NCBI GenBank assembly: GCA_949538655.1
Contig: CATISE010000050.1
Coordinates: forward strand, 1-26,128
Source of the DNA: Marine Group II euryarchaeote MED-G33
GTDB lineage: Archaea > Thermoplasmatota > Poseidoniia > Poseidoniales > Thalassarchaeaceae
Direction: 5' to 3'
Length of the DNA: 26,128 nt
How positions within the stretch are numbered: position 1 is the stretch's first letter; every line of letters begins with the position of its first letter. Made by a program: the position numbers and the translations under genes. The notes below the pieces were generated by a model. That model had not been told where the DNA came from and did not search any database. It was given only the letters and a program-made list of their open reading frames with translations. Shown one piece after another: positions 1 through 5,858 of the stretch.

Positions 1-190
1 AATGGTCCATCCTTTCAGCCGCATGAATGAGCGCCTTTGATGGGATACAACCCCTAATCAAGCAGGTTCCACCGGCTTTGTCCCCTTCAACAATCACAGT
101 GTCTAGTCCGAGTTGAGCAGCTCGTATCGCTGCAACATATCCACCAGGACCTGCGCCTACGACCAATACTTGGCAAGAGATATTCTCCAC
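1..190 (-). CDS. lpdA: Dihydrolipoamide dehydrogenase (E3), N-terminal part, cut by window edge
   Basis: FAD-dependent E3 subunit, which re-oxidises the dihydrolipoyl arm of E2 and passes electrons to NAD+. Only the first 63 codons are present; the rest lies beyond base 1. Reading the minus strand from a GTG at 190 gives a start MENISCQVLVVGAGPGGY, with the GxGxxG dinucleotide-binding motif near residues 12-17. The redox-active disulfide motif follows as GGTCLIRGCIPSK, close to the family form GGTCLNVGCIPSK. The GTG start is supported by GAGGTGAT just upstream (201-194), and it lies in frame 9 bases after the E2 stop, so the two genes are surely co-transcribed. The nearby ATG at 192 is out of frame. 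Identity is secure. Which complexes this E3 serves cannot be told from the fragment. Confidence 0.93.
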   Translation of the reverse strand, partial: MENISCQVLVVGAGPGGYVAAIRAAQLGLDTVIVEGDKAGGTCLIRGCIPSKALIHAAERMDH

Positions 191-199
191 ATAATCACC

Positions 200-1507
200 T
201 CAGAGGATCGAAATTGGGTGCTCTAGTAATCGCTTCAGTGCCTGTACCAGTGCGGCACCATCTGAGCCATCTACCACACGGTGATCCCAAGAAGAAGACA
301 GATTCATCATTCTTCGAATAGTGATTTTTCCATCGATGACTACGGCTCTGTCATTTGCCTTGTGAACACCAAGAATTCCAACTTCTGGATGGTTGATGAT
401 GGGTGTTGCTCCCAAACCGCCATCGCGTCCAAGGCTGGTGATTGTGAACGTCGACCCTGTCAAGTCATCCAGACTCGCACTTCCATCTCGCGCAGCGGTT
501 GCAACGCGTAGAAGTTCAGACCCAGACTCCCAAATCGACTTTGCCTCTACATGTTTCACGACAGGCACATACAATCCGCGATCGGTTGTTGTAGCAATAC
601 CGATATTGATTGCACTGTGAATTTCAAGCATACCATTTTCGTCATCAAACCTGGCATTGCATCCTCCATGTTCACCTTGGAAAAGTTTGACCAGAGCCTG
701 CATGATAAATGGAAGATAAGTCAACTTTGGTTGATCCGCTGTACGATTCGAATTCATCCATTGTCTGAGTGCTTCAAGGTCTGTGACATCAACTTCCTCA
801 AAGTATGAGAAGTGAGGTATTGTTGTGTATGATTTTGTCATTTGCTCTGCAATCTTTCGTCGTAGACCGACGACTGGGACCTCTGTGACCCCTGATTGAA
901 CTGGGCCAGGTTTGCTCACTGGAACGCCACCAGTTGTTTGAGGCCGAGTGAGGTGTGCATCAAGGTCGGCATGACTGATTCGCCCCGCAGGTCCAGTTCC
1001 TGTGACTTCGGATAGGGAGATACCCTCTTCTTTGGCTCGACGTCGTACAACTGGTGATGCCAGTGGTCGGCGTGAGGTTTCGGCTGAAGAGCTAGGTTGT
1101 GCGACTGGAGCTGGTGCTGGTGCTGCTGGTGCAGCAGCGGGCTCAGGTGCTGGTGCAGCCACCGGTTCGGGTTCAGGGGCCGGTTCAGGTTCAGGTTCAG
1201 GTTCAGGTTCAGGTTCAGGTTCAGGTTCAGGTTCAGGTTCAGAGGCAGAACTTCCTGTACCATCGACTTCGAATTCGATTAACGGTGCTCCGACAGCGAT
1301 CATATCTCCGATGGCACCGTAGAGTTTTGTGACCTTGCCATCAACGGTGCTACCAATTCCCACAGTTGCTTTATCAGTCATGATGTCGACCATGTCTTGG
1401 TCTTCCGTCACAGTGTCTCCAACTGCAACGTGCCAAGCGGTGATTTCACCTTCGACGACACCTTCTCCGATATCTGGTAATTTGAATACATTCGAACCCA
1501 TTTTCAT
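200..1507 (-). CDS. 2-oxoacid dehydrogenase E2, dihydrolipoamide acyltransferase
   Basis: Core acyltransferase of a lipoyl-dependent 2-oxoacid dehydrogenase complex; it moves the acyl group from the lipoyl arm to CoA. The 435 residues show the classic E2 order. A lipoyl domain occupies about residues 5-80, with lipoyl-lysine K46 in the motif MTDKATVG. A Pro/Glu/Ala linker follows (about 88-145), including ten uninterrupted Glu-Pro pairs. A peripheral subunit-binding domain lies at about 147-186 (LASPVVRRRAKEEG..GPAGRI). The catalytic domain ends with WDHRVVDGSDG, placing active-site H409 and D413. Its ATG overlaps the E1-beta stop by four bases (ATGA). The neighbouring E1 genes are of the branched-chain type, so this is probably the matching E2; acetoin or pyruvate specificity cannot be excluded. 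The linker is unusually regular. Confidence 0.93.
   Translation of the reverse strand: MKMGSNVFKLPDIGEGVVEGEITAWHVAVGDTVTEDQDMVDIMTDKATVGIGSTVDGKVTKLYGAIGDMIAVGAPLIEFEVDGTGSSASEPEPEPEPEPEPEPEPEPEPAPEPEPVAAPAPEPAAAPAAPAPAPVAQPSSSAETSRRPLASPVVRRRAKEEGISLSEVTGTGPAGRISHADLDAHLTRPQTTGGVPVSKPGPVQSGVTEVPVVGLRRKIAEQMTKSYTTIPHFSYFEEVDVTDLEALRQWMNSNRTADQPKLTYLPFIMQALVKLFQGEHGGCNARFDDENGMLEIHSAINIGIATTTDRGLYVPVVKHVEAKSIWESGSELLRVATAARDGSASLDDLTGSTFTITSLGRDGGLGATPIINHPEVGILGVHKANDRAVVIDGKITIRRMMNLSSSWDHRVVDGSDGAALVQALKRLLEHPISIL
1182..1241 (-). repeat. Perfect (GGTTCA)x10 hexanucleotide tandem repeat inside the E2 linker
   Basis: Ten uninterrupted copies of GGTTCA on the plus strand, read as Glu-Pro codons (GAA-CCT or in-register TGAACC) on the coding strand. 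Imperfect related units flank it on both sides. The unit is six bases, so gain or loss of copies would keep the frame and only change linker length by two residues per unit. Confidence 0.97.
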
Positions 1508-2517
1508 TCCTCCATTGTAGCCTTGATAGCCTCTGTTATCCTAGCCTGACTTGGGAAGTAATCCCATTCCAGGCTGTGCGGATAGGGTGTGTCCCATCCG
1601 GTGACTCTCTGAATCGGTCCTTCAAGATGCCAGAAGCATCGTTCCTGAACCAGCGACATCAATTCCGCACCAAAACCCGATGTTCGGGGAGCCTCATGCA
1701 CAATCACGCATCGACCAGTTTTCTTCACAGAATCTTCGATTGCATCGATGTCTAGGGGGACCAGTGTTCTGAGATCGATAATCTCAGCATCAATTCCATT
1801 GTTCTTTACTGCAGCACTGACGACGTGAACCATCGTCCCATAGCAAAGAATTGTGACGTCTTTTCCTTCTCTGATGGTTTCTGCTTTACCCAGTGGGATG
1901 TTATAGTATTCTTCAGGGACTTCGCCCTTTGGATGGCTATCCCACTTGACCATAGCAGCAGTGTGGTCGCCATCAAACGGCCCGTTGTAGAGGCGTTTTG
2001 GCTCAAAGAAAATAACGGGGTCATTGCATTCAATAGATGAAATCAACAAACCCTTGGCATCGTAAGGGTTGGAACAAATGACGACCTTCAATCCAGGTGT
2101 ATGGGTGAAGTATGCCTCGGGGGATTGACTGTGGTAATGTCCACCTTTGATTCCACCACCACAGGGCGTACGAATGGTGACTGGGGCGCTGTATTCCCCA
2201 CCGGACCGGTAGCGAAGTTTGGCCAATTCGTTCGTAATTTGATCAAATCCAGGGAAAATGTAGTCTGCGAATTGAATCTCAGCGACTGGACGCAATCCAT
2301 TCATTCCCATTCCAATGGCAATTCCCATTATGCCACCTTCCGCAAGGGGTGTGTCGAATGCGCGATGTTTCCCGAATTTCTCTTGCAATCCAGCCGTGCA
2401 ACGGAATACGCCTCCATAGAAACCGGCATCTTCACCAAAAGAAACGACGGTTTCATCGCGCTCAAACATATTGTGTAATGCGGAATTGACCGCTTGGATG
2501 ATACTCATCTGCGCCAT
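1504..2517 (-). CDS. 2-oxoacid dehydrogenase E1 beta subunit (branched-chain type)
   Basis: Beta subunit of the thiamine-diphosphate-dependent E1 heterotetramer, which decarboxylates the 2-oxoacid and reductively acylates the lipoyl arm of E2. From the start MAQMSIIQAVNSALH the protein has 337 residues, the usual length. Segments FGEDAGFYGGVFRCT, AEIQFADYIFPGFDQ, YHSQSPEA and DPVIFFEPKRLY closely follow eukaryotic BCKDHB-type sequences as I know them. The reading frame is open further upstream to 2556. However, the ATG at 2517 shares one base with the stop of the alpha gene (TAATG) and has a GGAGAGGTGGGG purine stretch ahead, so it is the better start. Translational coupling to the alpha gene is likely. 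I do not assign a gene symbol, since bkd, pdh and oad naming varies among archaea. Confidence 0.93.
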   Translation of the reverse strand: MAQMSIIQAVNSALHNMFERDETVVSFGEDAGFYGGVFRCTAGLQEKFGKHRAFDTPLAEGGIMGIAIGMGMNGLRPVAEIQFADYIFPGFDQITNELAKLRYRSGGEYSAPVTIRTPCGGGIKGGHYHSQSPEAYFTHTPGLKVVICSNPYDAKGLLISSIECNDPVIFFEPKRLYNGPFDGDHTAAMVKWDSHPKGEVPEEYYNIPLGKAETIREGKDVTILCYGTMVHVVSAAVKNNGIDAEIIDLRTLVPLDIDAIEDSVKKTGRCVIVHEAPRTSGFGAELMSLVQERCFWHLEGPIQRVTGWDTPYPHSLEWDYFPSQARITEAIKATMEE

Positions 2518-3788
2518 TAAATCCCCACCTCTCCACGTTGCTCCAGCAGGTGCCATGGCTCCTTTTCGTATACATCTTCAAACAGTGTTGACACCGAGGG
2601 GAAGGGGCCATCTTTCAGAGTTCCATGCTTTTCTGCTTCCTTGTAGGCTGCAGTGATTTCCTTTGCACAATCAGCCTCAAGTGCAGTATGGCGTTCATCA
2701 TCCCACTCTCCCAGTTTCACCAGATGTGCTTTGAGACGATCGACGGGGTCACCGAGCGGCCAACTATCATACTCGTTTCCAGGGCGATAGATGCTCGGGT
2801 CGTCCGATGAGGAGTGGCTGTCGCCACGGTAAGTGTACATCTCCAGAAGTGTGGGTCCATGTCCAGCACGGGCACGTTCGGTCGCCCACTTGTGCGCTGC
2901 ATAGACTGCAAGGAAATCCTGCCCATCAACTCTCATTGATGCAACATCGTAAGGGATGCCACGGGCCGCGAAGGAGGGGCCTCCGTGTGCCAGGTTTCTG
3001 TGTGTGGAAATCGCCCATTGATTGTTGACGACTACAAGTACACAAGGCGCTTGGTAAACCGAAGCGAAATTGAGTCCATAATGGAAATCACCCTGGGCGG
3101 ATGTTCCCTCGCCCAACCAAGAGCATGCAATACTGTCTTCACCGCGATAAGCAAAGGCCATGGCGGCCCCAACCGCTTGTGGGAATTGGGTCCCAACAGG
3201 ACTTGAGATGGAGACGAAATTCCCCTCTTTCCAAGAATAATGAACAGGCATTTGCCGTCCCTTGACATTATCATTTGAGTTGGTAATACAATGGCTGATC
3301 ATATCGACAAGGTTTCTACCTCGAACAAATAGCAACCCTTGTTGTCGATAGGATGGGATGACAATGTCTCTATTCTCCATGGCCATTGCGGCCCCGACAC
3401 TCACCGCCTCTTCACCCAAGCACTTCATGTAAAACGAAAGCCGACCTTGGCGTTGCATCTTCATCATCCGATCATCGTATGCGCGAATTCGAACCATGTG
3501 TTTCAGGGCATTTCGAAGGGTGTCGGCATCCAATCCTGGATCCCATTCGCCAACGGCTTCATCGTCATCATTGAGGACGCGGAGTAGACCATAAGCGATT
3601 TCACGAGTTTCTGCCCCACCACAATCGATTGGTGGTTTTGCATGGTGGCCAGCAGGAGTTTCATGTGGCGATGGGAATGACGTACCCCCCTCTCGATGCG
3701 GAGGCACAGGGACGTGCATTTGCGTATCCTCTTCTTGTCCCATTATCCTCACCACTTCATATTCGCTCATAGCGTTTCGCTGATTCAT
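2517..3788 (-). CDS. 2-oxoacid dehydrogenase E1 alpha subunit (branched-chain type)
   Basis: Alpha subunit of E1, which binds thiamine diphosphate together with the beta subunit. The cofactor motif spans about residues 226-256, beginning GEGTSAQGDFHYGLNFA and ending in NN. The loop RGDSHSSSDDPSIYRP at about 321-336 matches the branched-chain E1-alpha form (in mammals the regulated phosphorylation loop, HSTSDD). KGRQMPVHY at about 176-184 is also typical. The protein (423 residues) carries a roughly 55-residue N-terminal extension rich in Pro, His and Gly that the core fold does not explain. Its ATG overlaps the lipA stop by four bases (ATGA); Met7 is a possible alternative. Overlap on both sides shows it sits within one operon. 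Substrate range (valine, leucine and isoleucine oxoacids, or also pyruvate) is inferred by family only. Confidence 0.93.
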   Translation of the reverse strand: MNQRNAMSEYEVVRIMGQEEDTQMHVPVPPHREGGTSFPSPHETPAGHHAKPPIDCGGAETREIAYGLLRVLNDDDEAVGEWDPGLDADTLRNALKHMVRIRAYDDRMMKMQRQGRLSFYMKCLGEEAVSVGAAMAMENRDIVIPSYRQQGLLFVRGRNLVDMISHCITNSNDNVKGRQMPVHYSWKEGNFVSISSPVGTQFPQAVGAAMAFAYRGEDSIACSWLGEGTSAQGDFHYGLNFASVYQAPCVLVVVNNQWAISTHRNLAHGGPSFAARGIPYDVASMRVDGQDFLAVYAAHKWATERARAGHGPTLLEMYTYRGDSHSSSDDPSIYRPGNEYDSWPLGDPVDRLKAHLVKLGEWDDERHTALEADCAKEITAAYKEAEKHGTLKDGPFPSVSTLFEDVYEKEPWHLLEQRGEVGI

Positions 3789-4792
3789 GATTCACCATAG
3801 GTGAGCGTCACAGGACCACCTTTTGCCTCTTCAAAGAGGAGGCCCGCTCGATAGGATGAACGCACAAGTGGACCGCAAGCCACCGCTTTGAAACCCAAAT
3901 CTCTTGCAACTTGGTCCCACTTGCTAAAGGCCTCTGGCTCAGGAAACCGGTCCACAGCCAAGTGCCTTGGTGAGGGGGCAAGGTATTGCCCGATGGTAAG
4001 TAGGTCTACACCAACTTCACGAAGAAGTTGCATGGCTTCCACGACTTCTTCATCCGTCTCACCAACACCGACCATGATACTTGACTTGGTCAAAATATCC
4101 GGCCTCAGGCGTTTTGCTTCACGAAGGATTTTGAGAGATTGCTGGAATGATGCCCGATGATCCCTGACGACGGCATCCAAACGCGGAACACATTCGACAT
4201 TGTGCGCAAAAACACGCAACTCTAGACCTTTGAGTAAGGTGGCAAGAGCCTCAAGGTTCCCATCCAGATCTGAACTGAGGAATTCCAGTCCAACATCGGG
4301 GCGGCGTGCGTGAACCGCCTCCAGGCATGCGCGGTAATGTGATGCACCTCCGTCGGGAAGTTCATCACGATTAACACAGGTAATGACTGCATGAGATACG
4401 CCCATCAAATCAACAGCCTCAGCCAAATTTTCAGGTTCATCCACATCCAGTGGTGGTGGGTTTTTGACAGTGCCAACTGCACAAAACCGGCAGGCGCGAG
4501 TACACTGTTCACCAGCAACCATGAACGTTGCAGTACCTCTCCCCCAGCAATCGTGAATGTTCGGGCACTGTGCTTCTTGGCAGACGGTATTGAGTTGATG
4601 TTCAAGCACATTTCCGCGAACCTCATTGAAAGCGAGTTGTGCCTTACCTGTTGGCAACTTTGTCCTGAACCAAGATGGCAATCTTTTCCGAGATTTTTTC
4701 CGACGTTCTATCGCCGAGAGAGACTTTGTTTCTCTCGCCATAGGCAGACGTTTTCCGGTCATGGGCACCCCTCTCGTGATACCCGTCATCAT
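3785..4792 (-). CDS. lipA: Lipoyl synthase
   Basis: Radical SAM enzyme that inserts two sulfurs into protein-bound octanoate to make lipoate, the cofactor needed by the E2 two genes downstream. Both iron-sulfur sites are visible: the auxiliary-cluster motif CX4CX5C (C71, C76, C82) and the radical SAM motif CX3CX2C in CTRACRFC (C97, C101, C104). The C-terminal RSSY (311-314) supplies the serine ligand typical of the family. Length (335) is normal. Starts at 4792 and 4789 are possible. Met11 at 4762 has a better upstream purine box (GAGGGGTG), so the true protein may be ten residues shorter. It heads the overlapping dehydrogenase operon, ties lipoylation to complex synthesis, and is divergent from the SDR gene. 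No lipB or lplA lies in the window. Confidence 0.95.
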   Translation of the reverse strand: MMTGITRGVPMTGKRLPMARETKSLSAIERRKKSRKRLPSWFRTKLPTGKAQLAFNEVRGNVLEHQLNTVCQEAQCPNIHDCWGRGTATFMVAGEQCTRACRFCAVGTVKNPPPLDVDEPENLAEAVDLMGVSHAVITCVNRDELPDGGASHYRACLEAVHARRPDVGLEFLSSDLDGNLEALATLLKGLELRVFAHNVECVPRLDAVVRDHRASFQQSLKILREAKRLRPDILTKSSIMVGVGETDEEVVEAMQLLREVGVDLLTIGQYLAPSPRHLAVDRFPEPEAFSKWDQVARDLGFKAVACGPLVRSSYRAGLLFEEAKGGPVTLTYGES

Positions 4793-4802
4793 CGGACTCG
4801 GT

Positions 4803-4833
4803 TAATCCTTTGTTCCCCGACCCTAGGGTCGGG
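4803..4833. promoter_or_regulatory. 18-bp palindrome in the lipA / SDR divergent intergenic region
   Basis: A perfect palindrome, CCCGACCCTAGGGTCGGG, lies at 4816-4833 between the divergent lipA and SDR starts. A TTAAT sequence at 4802-4806 could serve as a TATA-like element for the SDR. The expected start point about 25 bases downstream would then fall inside the palindrome, the usual place for a repressor operator. A hairpin in a transcript is the other reading. The palindrome is seen directly; its role is inferred. Confidence 0.45.
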
Positions 4834-4853
4834 CTCGGAGTGTTCAAGGCTGG

Positions 4854-5627
4854 ATGTTGATTCCAAGCGACATGGGCACATCACTAGATGGCAAGGTGGC
4901 GTTGGTCACAGGGGGTGCCGCAAGGATTGGCGCAGAAATATGTCGAACCCTCGCAGGTGCTGGTGCTACAGTGGCCATCCACTGTAACAGAAGCTTGTCT
5001 GCCGCAGAGAATTTGGCCGAAGAAATAGACGCTTCCGGAGGGCGATGTTTCGTGGTTCGCGGAGACCTCTCTAAAGATGAAGATCGGGCTGCTTTAATTG
5101 CGGCGGTCGTTTCACGCTCTGGTCGGCTGAACATCCTCGTAAACAACGCATCTATATTTGAAAAATCATCACTTGGAGAGATGACTTCTGATGGCGCCCA
5201 AGAGATGTGGAGTGTCAATGCAGAAGCACCTCTAATGTTGATTAAACATGCAGCTCCACATCTTCGATTTGGAGGTTCAGAAAAACCAGGCTGTGTAATC
5301 AACATGCTCGACAATGCAAGTGGGAGAAACGATTGGCCTGAATTAAGTCATTATTGTGCATCTAAGGCGGCTTTACTTTCGATCACTCGGAGTTTGGCTC
5401 AGGAACTTGCCCCCGCAATTCGGGTGAATGGTGTCGGCCCTGGCGCGATACTGTTTCAGGATTGGGAATCAGAGGAAAGAAGAGAGGCTGTCCTTTCTTC
5501 TATACCGATGGGCAGACAGGGAACAGCTCAAGAGATTGCTCAAACAGTCTTATTCTTGGCAAATGGGCCATCCTACATCACCGGTCAGATCATCGATGTC
5601 GACGGTGGATGGTCACTGACCTCGTAG
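4854..5627 (+). CDS. Short-chain dehydrogenase/reductase, pteridine-reductase-like
   Basis: NAD(P)H-dependent oxidoreductase of the classical SDR fold, 257 residues. The cofactor motif TGGAARIG lies at about residues 19-26. HCNRS at about 43-47 resembles the NADPH-selecting HYxRS of PTR1/FolM enzymes. VNNASIF at about 97-103 is the NNAG-position motif. The catalytic Tyr and Lys are in YCASK (Y167, K171). At the position where most SDRs have Ser it reads MLDNAS (D153), as pteridine reductases use Asp. LAPAIRVNGVGPGAIL also resembles that subfamily. The most likely role is reduction of dihydropterin or dihydrofolate-type substrates; a generic 3-oxoacyl reductase is the alternative. Met7 (4872) is a possible later start. 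The gene is divergent from lipA and followed by a tRNA. Confidence 0.8.
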   Translation: MLIPSDMGTSLDGKVALVTGGAARIGAEICRTLAGAGATVAIHCNRSLSAAENLAEEIDASGGRCFVVRGDLSKDEDRAALIAAVVSRSGRLNILVNNASIFEKSSLGEMTSDGAQEMWSVNAEAPLMLIKHAAPHLRFGGSEKPGCVINMLDNASGRNDWPELSHYCASKAALLSITRSLAQELAPAIRVNGVGPGAILFQDWESEERREAVLSSIPMGRQGTAQEIAQTVLFLANGPSYITGQIIDVDGGWSLTS

Positions 5628-5662
5628 TAGCGTTCAAGACCTGAGTGCGGCTCATGCACCCC

Positions 5663-5744
5663 GCAGGGGTACCCGAGCGGCCAAAGGGGCCGGACTTAAG
5701 CTCCGGTGGCAATGCCTTCGTGGGTTCAAATCCCACCCCCTGCA
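5663..5744 (+). tRNA. tRNA-Leu (anticodon TAA)
   Basis: The 82-base sequence folds as a class II tRNA. Acceptor GCAGGGG (5663-5669) pairs with CCCCTGC (5737-5743), with discriminator A at 5744. The anticodon stem CCGGA/TCCGG (5690-5694 and 5702-5706) encloses loop CTTAAGC with anticodon TAA at 5697-5699. The variable arm is long, with a GGC/GCC stem. The T arm is GTGGG-TTCAAAT-CCCAC. The D loop carries the AGCGG-type leucine pattern. CCA is not encoded, and no intron is evident. Confidence 0.95.
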
Positions 5745-5817
5745 CTAAAATCAGCATTAATGGCCCTGTGATACACGATTCCAAAGTGATTCATGAAATA
5801 AGCGAGTCCTGCAAACC

Positions 5818-5858
5818 GTTTAATGGGCTGTATGTCACGGGTCACCGTAGGTGAGCGA
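5818..5858 (+). promoter_or_regulatory. Candidate promoter and ribosome-binding site of the 993-residue surface protein
   Basis: TTTAAT at 5819-5824 is TATA-like, and GGTGAG at 5850-5855 lies just before the chosen ATG at 5859. The spacing implies a leader of only about ten bases. The rest of 5745-5818 shows nothing recognisable. Confidence 0.35.

Noticed and set aside
916..1322. Frames coding Leu-Asn, Gly-Ser or Val-Gln repeats opposite or across the E2 linker
   Set aside because: They are other-frame readings of the GGTTCA repeat; the E2 frame has full domain structure and operon context.
4391..4987. 198-codon plus-strand frame over the start of lipA
   Set aside because: Shadow of lipA and of the intergenic region; no domain pattern, and it conflicts with clear Fe-S motifs on the other strand.
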